DNA from: Desulfoferrobacter suflitae
GTDB lineage: Bacteria > Desulfobacterota > Syntrophobacteria > Syntrophobacterales > Syntrophobacteraceae
Assembly (NCBI RefSeq): GCF_022603395.1
Contig: NZ_JAIBKA010000002.1
Coordinates: 372,001 to 436,000 of the forward strand
Length of the DNA: 64,000 bases
Direction of reading: 5' to 3'
The notes below the pieces were generated by a model that did not search any database, was not told the origin of the DNA, and was given only the letters and a program-made list of their open reading frames with translations. Shown piece after piece: positions 22,919 to 29,976 of this stretch; position 1 is the first letter of the stretch; each line of letters starts with the position of its first letter. Position numbers and translations under genes: made by a program.

Positions 22919-24058
22919 CTAATGACCTGGCGTTGGAGGGGTTTGTCTTATTCTTTCTTTTTCCAGACGAATGGGATGGGTGGGATCGTTCTTCACATAT
23001 GAGCCAAGGATTTTCAGGAATGTTACGCTGCCCCTCAGTTCCTGGAGCGCGTCTCGAACGCTGTCGTCTTCATGATGGCCCTCGATATCCGCGTAGAACA
23101 AATACTGCCAGGGAAAAAGACGATTGGGCCGGGATTCGATGCGGGTCATGTTGATGCCCGAGCGCGCGAAAGCCTCGAGGGCGGAATGGAGAGAACCCGG
23201 CTCATCGGACACCGCAAAAAGAACGGAGGTCTTGTCATTGCCGGTTTTTGGGTTGAGGCGATTGGACAGGGCAAAAAAACGGGTTGTATTGGCGGCATGA
23301 TCTTCAATTCTTTCCTCCAGGACGCGCAGGCCGTAGTGGTGGGCGGCGTAAAGATTGCTGATGGCTCCGCCGGCTCGATCTCTGGCGGCCAGCTGGGCCG
23401 CCTGAGCGGTCGAAGTGCATTCCGTCCACACCACATCAGGCAGATTTTCCAACACCCAGCGCCGGCATTGTTCCATTGCCTGAGGGTGCGCAAAGAGGTG
23501 TTTGATGCTTTGAGGGGATTCCAGGTGACTGCAAAGGCAATGGGCAACTTCCACGTAGCATTCCGACAGAACGCGGACATCTCTCTCATACAGGAGGTCC
23601 ATGGTTCTTCCTACGCCGCCCTGCAGGGAATTTTCTACGGGAACCACGGCTACATGGACCTTGCCCTTGAGCAGCGCATCGAAAACATCTTCCAGCGTGG
23701 GACAGGAAATGTATTGTGCCGAATGGCCGAACAGGGAAAGGGCGGCCAGATGGGAATAGGTCCATTCGGGCCCAAGGTAGGAGACCTGCAGCACATATTG
23801 CAGAAGTCTGGAGGCGGCAAAAATTTCTTTGTATATGGCGCGCAGTGAAGCTTCGGAAATAGGTCCCGGATTGGCAGCCAGAAGCCTTTGCAAAATGAGC
23901 TCCTCCCGGCCGGGAACAAACAGTTCCAAACCATTGGAAGCCTTCAGTCGCCCTACTCCCTGCGCCAGTTCCATGCGCCTGTTGAAAAGTCGAAGAAGCT
24001 CCAGGTCCACTTCATCGATGGCGTCTCTCAATGTTTTCAAATCTTCATGCATACTCAT
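22919..24058 (-). CDS. pheA: P-protein: chorismate mutase / prephenate dehydratase
   Basis: Bifunctional enzyme taking chorismate to phenylpyruvate. From the ATG at 24058 the product has about 379 residues: AroQ-type chorismate mutase at 1-90 (LRDAIDEVDLELLRLFNRR), prephenate dehydratase at about 100-275 (YLGPEWTYSH, VPVENSLQGGVGRTMDLL, NTTRFFALS with the catalytic Thr) and a C-terminal ACT domain (DEPGSLHSALEAFARSGINMTRIESRP) that normally mediates Phe feedback inhibition. ATGs at 24082 (AGAGG close upstream) and 24052 are alternatives. Its leader carries the attenuator at 24253-24393. Confidence 0.95.
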   Translation of the reverse strand: MSMHEDLKTLRDAIDEVDLELLRLFNRRMELAQGVGRLKASNGLELFVPGREELILQRLLAANPGPISEASLRAIYKEIFAASRLLQYVLQVSYLGPEWTYSHLAALSLFGHSAQYISCPTLEDVFDALLKGKVHVAVVPVENSLQGGVGRTMDLLYERDVRVLSECYVEVAHCLCSHLESPQSIKHLFAHPQAMEQCRRWVLENLPDVVWTECTSTAQAAQLAARDRAGGAISNLYAAHHYGLRVLEERIEDHAANTTRFFALSNRLNPKTGNDKTSVLFAVSDEPGSLHSALEAFARSGINMTRIESRPNRLFPWQYLFYADIEGHHEDDSVRDALQELRGSVTFLKILGSYVKNDPTHPIRLEKERIRQTPPTPGH

Positions 24059-24252
24059 CTCGTTCCCAGGAGCAAATCCCATGGCTCCTCTGCCCCCCCT
24101 GTGAAAGGAGTCAGGTAAGGGAGCAATAACACCCTCATCCAAAGACGAGGGTGCTTGCGCACGGAAACTCCCTCATTCCAGGCCGGCACTGCGGAAGGAA
24201 GGATCTCCCATTGATGTGCACAGCCAACCGCAACCGCTCGTCTGAGCCGGCT

Positions 24253-24288
24253 GAAAAGAAAAAAGCCGCGGGCTGACGCCGCGGCTTT
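24253..24288 (-). terminator. attenuator terminator in the pheA leader
   Basis: Minus strand: perfect 10-bp stem AAAGCCGCGG/CCGCGGCTTT (24279-24288 with 24262-24271), 7-nt loop, then TTTTTTCTTTT. It lies about 25 nt after the leader-peptide stop codon and about 200 nt before pheA, so it must be read through for expression of the operon. Confidence 0.88.
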
Positions 24289-24331
24289 CGTTTGGCAAAT
24301 TAACCAGGGAAATCACAGAGGCGTCAACCCG
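24269..24331 (-). promoter_or_regulatory. antiterminator pairing of the pheA attenuator
   Basis: CGGGTTGACGCC (24320-24331, inside the last codons of the leader peptide) can pair over 12 bp, with one G-U, with GGCGTCAGCCCG (24269-24280). The second strand covers the loop and the inner base pairs of the terminator stem, so the two structures compete. A ribosome stalled at the Tyr codons (24346-24354) leaves the first strand free; one at the stop codon would mask it. Confidence 0.75.
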
Positions 24332-24393
24332 GTGAGTACACCCAGATAATAATAACAAAAATACCGGCAAAACATCCTGCAACGCGGTGCCAC
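24313..24393 (-). CDS. pheA leader peptide (attenuator peptide)
   Basis: A 26-codon open frame starting at GTG (24393) with AGGAG 7 nt upstream and ending with TGA at 24313. The product is about MAPRCRMFCRYFCYYYLGVL plus six residues; it has two Phe and four Tyr between codons 8 and 16, including three Tyr in a row. An internal ATG at 24375 is an alternative start. Such runs are the control codons of translation-coupled attenuators. The position between promoter and terminator upstream of the Phe/Tyr pathway gene pheA fits exactly. Confidence 0.82.
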   Translation of the reverse strand: MAPRCRMFCRYFCYYYLGVLTGLTPL

Positions 24394-24507
24394 CTTCGAT
24401 CTCCTGAAGCCATCGAGCGATCAATCTGATTGTGTTCCCATGGCGAGCGGAACTTGACACTGCAATGAGGCTTTCAGCCCTCACTGCAGTGATCTCATTG
24501 TACTGCA

Positions 24508-24537
24508 AGCATAAGAGGTCCTGGTAAAAAATGTCAA
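24508..24537 (-). promoter_or_regulatory. sigma70-type promoter of the pheA-aroDEA operon
   Basis: Minus strand TTGACA (24532-24537) and TATGCT (24508-24513) with an 18-bp spacer (17 bp if TTATGC is used). Transcription would start near 24501, upstream of the leader peptide. Confidence 0.7.
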
Positions 24538-24696
24538 GACAATAGTACCACTGCTCGCCTTCCCAGGATGCGGCGACGGGCCGATCCTTGAACCAGGATG
24601 ACGAACAGCGCCAGGGTTGTTATTTTAGAAGGGCGGGCCGTTGAGGGTCATGAGCCGAGGCGCACGCATTAATCAGCTCTGAAAGGGGGCAGCAGT

Positions 24697-26154
24697 ATGG
24701 CAGCCGTAAAAGATTTTATCAAAGTATCCGACTCCATTTGGGAAATTCCAGCCACATACAAAGACGGCATGCAAGTACCCGCCAGGATTTATGCGACAGA
24801 GAAGCTCTTGCGGGAAATGGACGATGGAGTCATTGATCAGGTTACCAATGTTGCAACCCTGCCGGGTATTTTAAATTACGCCTATTGCATGCCGGACGGA
24901 CATTGGGGGTATGGCTTCCCCATAGGCGGCGTTGCAGCGATGGATACCAGATCAGGAGTGATTTCACCCGGCGGCATCGGCTTTGACATCAATTGCGGTA
25001 TGCGCCTGGTGCGAACCAATTTGACTCTGGAGGAAGTGCAGCCCCACCTGAGGCTTCTGGTTGACCGGTTGTTCGAGAGAGTGCCCGCCGGGGTGGGCAG
25101 CAGCGGCTTTGTGAAGCTCTCTCAGGGTGAGTTTCGTCGCGTTGTCGAACTCGGTGCGCGCTGGTGTATTGACAATGGCTATGGCTGGCCGGAAGACCTG
25201 GAGCGAACGGAAGAATACGGCTGTATTGATGGTGCGGATTCGTCCAAGATCAGCACAAAATCGGTAGAACGCGGATACAATCAGATTGGTACACTGGGTT
25301 CCGGAAATCATTATCTTGAAATCCAGGTGGTCAAACCCGAAAACGTTTATGATGCCGAACTGGCCGGTGCTTTCGGCATCACCAAGCCCAATCAAGTGGT
25401 TGTCATGTTTCACTGCGGCAGTCGTGGCTTTGGCCACCAGGTGGCGACCGAATACCTGCAGCTTTTCTTGAAGGTCATGGAGAAAAAATACGGAATCACG
25501 ATCCTCGACCGCGAATTGGCTTGTGCACCCTTCAATTCTCAGGAAGGGCAGGATTACTTTGCGGCCATGAAATGCGCCATCAACATGTCGTTTGCCAACC
25601 GGCAAGTGATCTTGCACCGCATTCGTGAGGTGTTCTCCGATGTTTTTCACAAGGGCCCTGAGGAACTGGGCTTGCATCAGATTTACGACGTGGCGCACAA
25701 CACGGCCAAATTGGAAACACACATGGTCCAGGGTAAAGAGCGCGAAGTACTGGTACACCGCAAAGGAGCGACCCGAGCCTTTGGCCCGGGCAACCCGGAA
25801 CTTCCGCAAATTTACCGAAAAACCGGGCAGCCGGTCATCCTTGGCGGCAGTATGGAAACAGGGTCGTACTTGCTGGTGGGAGTGGCGAGTGGAGCCCAGA
25901 CGTTCTTCAGCACTGCTCATGGCAGTGGGCGGAGCATGAGTCGGCGACAGGCCAAAAAGAAGTTCCAGGGCAAAAAGCTGGTGCATGACATGGAGCAGCG
26001 CGGCATCTATGTACGCGGCGTTTCTTACGCAGGGCTGGCGGAAGAGGCGGGAGCAGCCTACAAGAATATCGATGACGTTGTCGCCGCCACGGAACAGGCG
26101 GGGATCAGCAAAGCGGTGGTGCGGTTTATTCCCATTGGCAATGTGAAAGGGTAG
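24697..26154 (+). CDS. rtcB: RtcB family RNA-splicing ligase
   Basis: GTP- and Mn-dependent ligase joining 2',3'-cyclic phosphate or 3'-phosphate to 5'-OH RNA ends. The 485 residues include PDGHWGYGFPIGG, the metal ligand Cys in GFDINCGMR, GSGNHYLE, FHCGSRGFGHQ, and the guanylylated His in TAHGSGRSMSR. No endonuclease or RtcA/RtcR partner is nearby; archease follows at once. Likely roles are tRNA or rRNA repair after nuclease damage. Confidence 0.96.
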   Translation: MAAVKDFIKVSDSIWEIPATYKDGMQVPARIYATEKLLREMDDGVIDQVTNVATLPGILNYAYCMPDGHWGYGFPIGGVAAMDTRSGVISPGGIGFDINCGMRLVRTNLTLEEVQPHLRLLVDRLFERVPAGVGSSGFVKLSQGEFRRVVELGARWCIDNGYGWPEDLERTEEYGCIDGADSSKISTKSVERGYNQIGTLGSGNHYLEIQVVKPENVYDAELAGAFGITKPNQVVVMFHCGSRGFGHQVATEYLQLFLKVMEKKYGITILDRELACAPFNSQEGQDYFAAMKCAINMSFANRQVILHRIREVFSDVFHKGPEELGLHQIYDVAHNTAKLETHMVQGKEREVLVHRKGATRAFGPGNPELPQIYRKTGQPVILGGSMETGSYLLVGVASGAQTFFSTAHGSGRSMSRRQAKKKFQGKKLVHDMEQRGIYVRGVSYAGLAEEAGAAYKNIDDVVAATEQAGISKAVVRFIPIGNVKG

Positions 26155-26180
26155 TCGTCCGGGAGACGGTGAGGTTTGTC

Positions 26181-26612
26181 ATGCCCTATGAATATCTGGA
26201 TGAGATCGCCACAGCCGACGCCGCTTTCAAAGCCTCGGGCGATACCCTCGAAGAGATGTTTATCGCAGCCTGCGACGCCACCATGAACGTGATGGTGGGG
26301 GATTTGGAGACCATCGCTCATGAGCAGCAAAGAAGCATAAGTGTTTCTTCTGACGCGATCGATATGCTGCTTTTCGAATTGCTGCAGGAGCTCATTTACT
26401 ATAAAGACGCCGAGAAACTTCTGCTGCGCGTCTGCCGGCTCAGCATCAGCCGACAGGACGAGGCGTTCATTTTGCAAGCAGATGCCCATGGCGAAGAGTT
26501 GAACATGCACAAACACGATCTGGTGGTGGATGTCAAAGCGGTTACTCTACACCGTTTCCGAGTGGAACAAACGCCGGAGGGATGGGAAGCCACAGTGATC
26601 GTGGACATCTGA
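26181..26612 (+). CDS. archease (RtcB activator)
   Basis: Small protein that promotes guanylylation and turnover of RtcB. From the ATG at 26181 (GAGG 6 nt upstream) it has 143 residues beginning MPYEYLDEIATADAAFKA, with the acidic metal-binding positions at the N-terminus (Asp in the ATADAAF motif) and C-terminus (VIVDI), and the internal KAVTLHRF motif. It starts 26 bp after rtcB. A GTG at 26169 is in frame but lacks family support. Confidence 0.92.
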   Translation: MPYEYLDEIATADAAFKASGDTLEEMFIAACDATMNVMVGDLETIAHEQQRSISVSSDAIDMLLFELLQELIYYKDAEKLLLRVCRLSISRQDEAFILQADAHGEELNMHKHDLVVDVKAVTLHRFRVEQTPEGWEATVIVDI

Positions 26613-26615
26613 CGG

Positions 26616-26771
26616 CTAACGGGAGACTTCCAGAGTTTTGCCTTCGAGCAGGTCCGGCGCTGCCTTGCGGGTCAGATCGTACCAGCTTTCATTAGCGTCT
26701 GCCACGGCAAATTGACAGGTGGCCCTGATGTTGGCGCAATAGATTTCATTAGCCAGGGCTGCGGCATTCAT
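26616..26771 (-). CDS. small hypothetical ORF after the copper receptor
   Basis: A 51-codon frame starting MNAAALANEIYCANIRATCQ with an excellent SD (GGGGGAG, 5 nt before the ATG). The frame also extends upstream to a TTG at 26840 that overlaps the receptor stop codon by 4 bp. I do not recognise the product; it has two Cys, no signal peptide and no transmembrane segment. It ends 3 bp from the end of archease on the other strand. It may be a real small protein or the remnant of a longer gene. Confidence 0.4.
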   Translation of the reverse strand: MNAAALANEIYCANIRATCQFAVADANESWYDLTRKAAPDLLEGKTLEVSR

Positions 26772-26836
26772 TGCTGCTCCCCCAGAATCTGCCGGTTGAA
26801 AACGGACCGGGAATTTCAGCAGTTCCCCACCGGCTT

Positions 26837-28924
26837 TCAAAACTCATAGCGAGCCGCCGCGAAAAAGCTGATGCCGGGAGCCGGGATTTCTTCTCCGGCG
26901 ACCAGATCTCCCACGCTAAAGACGGCTTCGCGGGTTAGATGCTCGCTGTATTCGGTATTGAACAGGTTATCGATACCCGCAATCAATTTTAATCCCTTGA
27001 CCGGTTTTAACCCGCCGTAGAGATGAAAAACTGCAAAGGCGGCCGTTTCATCCTCTGGAAAACTCTCATCCACGTAGTGCTGGCTCGCCGCAAAGCGTCC
27101 TCCAAACTCAACCCACCAGGGAACTTTCTTGCCATACTCGGCGCGTACCGCCGCTCTCACTTCAAGCGGAGGGATTTCTGGAAGATCTTTGCCTTCAGTT
27201 GTGTTTCTACCTCTCACATAAGCAAGGCTGACCGGCAGGCTCCAGTGCTTGAAAGCTCGCAGGATAACAGCCAGCTCGCCGCCATAGAGTTGCGCATCGA
27301 CGTTCTTGAAACCGCGCACCGGCAGGTTGCCAAGCGTGCCGATTTGGGTCGGCAGGATGTAGTCACTGACCCAGTCGTAGAAGAGTGACAACTGAAAAAG
27401 CCCCCAAGGCTTTGCCCAATTGACTCCCCAGTCCAGTTCGTACTTGATTTCCGGATCAAGGGTGGGGTTGCCGAGTGTGTAACCGCCCGGCGCCGGCGAA
27501 AACGCGTAATATCGCTCCGTTGAATTGGCAGGCCTGGAGATCACTCCACCCCCGACAAACACAGTGAGCTCTTCTATCATTTGCCATTCCAGCAACAGGT
27601 TTCCGGAGCCCAGCAGCTCGCTGCGGTCGACATCGGCCGCAGCGGGTCCATAATACTTGACGAACTGTTCACGGATGGTTGAGGCAGTGGTGCCAGCCAT
27701 AATGGTATCGTCGACGGCATTGGCTTCGCTGCGGGCGCCGTCAATTCGACCTCCTGCGCGCAGATGCCAGTCGTTTGCCAGATCGATGTGCAATTCAGAA
27801 AATCCTCCCATATTCCACTGGGTAATATCAGGCCAGATGTGGTCAATGAAGGTCTTCCCACTGGCTACGACAAATCGATTGCGCATGCCGTCGCGCTCCA
27901 GGTTGTAGTAGTCGAGACCGGTGGTTAGAAGAATGGACGGCGTGAGTCTCCAGTCCTGAAGGGTGCGGCCGGCATACGAATCGGAACTGGTGGTGGCCAC
28001 TGCTTCCAAGGTGCTTCGATTCGGCTTATTACGGTTGCTCATCCGATGATCGAGCAAAGAAAACCCGCCGTCCACCTGCAACCTCTCGAGGGTTTTGCCG
28101 GCAAAGTCCATCCGGTAGGTGGTGTTATAAATCCATGTGGTGGTCTTTTCACTGTCCATGGGAACAGAAGGAAATTCGATGCCGTTATCGCGTACAAAAA
28201 TTATCCCATTGGACCAGCGATGATCATCCCTTGGCTTGAATCCCAGAGAAACCGCACCACCCACTTCTTCCTGGTCTGCAGGAACAGTTTTTCCGTCGGC
28301 CGATTCATAGTCTCCATAATCGATACCGTTAACGGTCCCGTAGACATCTACCCACTTGTTCCCCCCCTTGAACCCCGCACTTCCCAAAAAGCCATTGCGG
28401 GCGCCATTGTAGGTGGAGGTAACCCAGCCTCCCAATTGCGGCGGTGCCTCCGGGCTGCGCTTGTAATCGGTGGAAACCATCACCCGCCCAGCCGTTCCTC
28501 CCGGTCCAAGCGTGACGGAGGGAATCCCTTTGATGACTTCAGCATCCTGGAAATTTTCCGGTTGCAGATAGGTCACCGGAGGGTCCATCCGGGCGGGGCA
28601 GCCGCCATAAATGGGAACAAAACCGACCTGCGTTTGCACTCTTTCCCAGCCCAGTCCACGGATGACGGGTTCGGTAGCACTCGCTCCCCGCCGCACGGCG
28701 CTCACCCCGGGCACCGCTTCAAGCACCTCTCCCATATTGACGTATGTTCCAAAATCCAAAGCGTTCTTGGTGATCTTCTCCTTCAGGGGTTCCTCAATTG
28801 GGGGTGCAGTGATGACGATTTCTTTGAATATCATCTCTTTCAACGCCTCCTGACTGTGCTGCCCATAGACCGCCGATGCCGGAATAAGGATGAAAACCCA
28901 GAGTACCATCCAAGCCCTTGTCAT
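26837..28924 (-). CDS. TonB-dependent outer-membrane receptor, OprC/NosA-like (copper)
   Basis: Outer-membrane beta-barrel of 695 residues with signal peptide (MTRAWMVLWVFILIPASAVYGQ), plug domain (NMGEVLEAVPGVSAVRRGA, PVIRGLGWERVQ) and a C-terminal strand ending ARYEF. The plug has CPARMDPP, a CxxxM motif, and the barrel has DHRM, an HxM motif; together these match the CxxxM-HxM copper site known from OprC/NosA. The role is therefore copper uptake, by homology. GGAGG precedes the ATG. The NosL-like gene lies upstream on the same strand, 232 bp away. Confidence 0.88.
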   Translation of the reverse strand: MTRAWMVLWVFILIPASAVYGQHSQEALKEMIFKEIVITAPPIEEPLKEKITKNALDFGTYVNMGEVLEAVPGVSAVRRGASATEPVIRGLGWERVQTQVGFVPIYGGCPARMDPPVTYLQPENFQDAEVIKGIPSVTLGPGGTAGRVMVSTDYKRSPEAPPQLGGWVTSTYNGARNGFLGSAGFKGGNKWVDVYGTVNGIDYGDYESADGKTVPADQEEVGGAVSLGFKPRDDHRWSNGIIFVRDNGIEFPSVPMDSEKTTTWIYNTTYRMDFAGKTLERLQVDGGFSLLDHRMSNRNKPNRSTLEAVATTSSDSYAGRTLQDWRLTPSILLTTGLDYYNLERDGMRNRFVVASGKTFIDHIWPDITQWNMGGFSELHIDLANDWHLRAGGRIDGARSEANAVDDTIMAGTTASTIREQFVKYYGPAAADVDRSELLGSGNLLLEWQMIEELTVFVGGGVISRPANSTERYYAFSPAPGGYTLGNPTLDPEIKYELDWGVNWAKPWGLFQLSLFYDWVSDYILPTQIGTLGNLPVRGFKNVDAQLYGGELAVILRAFKHWSLPVSLAYVRGRNTTEGKDLPEIPPLEVRAAVRAEYGKKVPWWVEFGGRFAASQHYVDESFPEDETAAFAVFHLYGGLKPVKGLKLIAGIDNLFNTEYSEHLTREAVFSVGDLVAGEEIPAPGISFFAAARYEF

Positions 28925-29156
28925 TTGTTAATCCTCCTGTGGTGGACGAGTAGGTGTTCCGGGGGAGAGTAATGGAGGTTTAGCTATGATTCTATGCTGG
29001 AAAGCCTGATTCGGAAGCGGGCAATGCCCGAAAAATTCTTTCGTATTCCCTGACGCAATCGTTCACCGCGGAGATCTCAGAGGACGCAGAAAAGCATGCG
29101 TATGCTCGGAGTAAACTGCTGTTTCCTGAAACGAAATTGAGCAGGCGACGGTGCTC

Positions 29157-29684
29157 TCATTGAGCGTGCATTTTTCTCAATTTGCGCTTATTGCGAATCA
29201 TCTTGGAATCGGCGTACATGTCTTCGTAGGTAGCTTTCAGCGCTTCATCAAAAGTGACCAGACTGCCACCGTTTCTATGCATAAACCGGCGCGCGTGCCG
29301 TTCCTTTGCAAAGCACCACTTGGCTCTCTTGGTCATCACGCCGTGAAGGGTTCCGCCAAGAATCCAGTAGGCAGTCTCTGCTTCGATGAGTTGTTTGGTA
29401 TTGTAGTCCGCTGCCAGTATGGATTGGGGCGTTTTGTCTATGTTTAGCGCCAGGTCGACGGCCACGCAGTGCAGGCTGCATGCGCCAAACTCGGTGCCGT
29501 CTTTATAGATAACCAGCATTCTGCTGTGAGCGTACTGCTGGCGGTCCATGTTGCAATACTTGCATGTCCCGTGTTGTTGAATGTCCGTGAAATCCTGTGC
29601 AAAAGCCGACACTGCAGCAAGCACCAGGAATATGCATGGCAGGCCATATGATTTCTTCATTAACATCTTTTTCTTGTCGTTCAC
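29157..29684 (-). CDS. NosL-like copper-binding protein
   Basis: Periplasmic protein of about 175 residues. From GTG 29684 (AAGGA 7 nt upstream) it begins with a Lys-rich N-region and a hydrophobic signal (LPCIFLVLAAVSAFAQ) without a lipobox, unlike typical NosL lipoproteins. The NosL signature CKYCNMDRQQY is followed by FGACSLHC and the IEAETAYWILGG/MTKRAKWCFA segments. NosL delivers Cu(I) to nitrous oxide reductase, but no nosZ is in the window; here it pairs with a copper receptor. ATGs at 29666 and 29660 are alternative starts. Confidence 0.85.
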   Translation of the reverse strand: MNDKKKMLMKKSYGLPCIFLVLAAVSAFAQDFTDIQQHGTCKYCNMDRQQYAHSRMLVIYKDGTEFGACSLHCVAVDLALNIDKTPQSILAADYNTKQLIEAETAYWILGGTLHGVMTKRAKWCFAKERHARRFMHRNGGSLVTFDEALKATYEDMYADSKMIRNKRKLRKMHAQ

Positions 29685-29976
29685 GGATTGGTCCTTTTGG
29701 TCCTTGGAGGTAGTTTGTTTTCGGCCGTTCTTGTGGAATTGAGATATATTGCCAATCATCGTGTTGCGTTCTTGCATGAAGCATTTTTGATTTTAACACA
29801 CAAAATTGAATGGAAACATTTGCTAAAATGACCTATTGCAGTTTTTGGGCAGAGGCTACGATGGCGAGAGCGGAAATCCGGGGATGGGTCGGCATTGTGA
29901 GTAGTTTTGTTCGGTGCCTTTGGGCGCTCTTCGTTGGGCTGACAGGAGCCGTAACGGCAGGGGCACGGCATTCCCC

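Larger units (their letters stand above)
24143..24696. other. pheA leader and rtcB upstream region
   Basis: This gap holds the pheA promoter, a strong leader hairpin (about 14 bp, 24459-24490), the leader peptide, the antiterminator and the terminator, each listed separately. After the terminator a further roughly 200 nt precede pheA, including a small hairpin ACCCTC/GAGGGT at 24131-24152. The last 150 bp before rtcB show only an SD (GGGGG, 7 nt before the ATG). Confidence 0.7.

Noticed and set aside
24380-24395. T-box-like sequence GGTGGCACCGCG in the pheA leader (minus strand)
   Set aside because: It matches the T-box core, but there is no canonical stem I or AGAGA-type region, the UGGC would pair with a G73 tRNA rather than tRNA-Phe or tRNA-Tyr, and the bases are explained as codons of the leader peptide.
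24173-24508. 111-codon ORF across the pheA leader
   Set aside because: Runs through the hairpins and terminator without a clear SD or family signal; the shorter Phe/Tyr-rich frame explains the region better.
29018-29033. CGGGC/GCCCG hairpin between nosL and receptor genes
   Set aside because: The A/T-rich run lies on the wrong side for a terminator on the coding strand.
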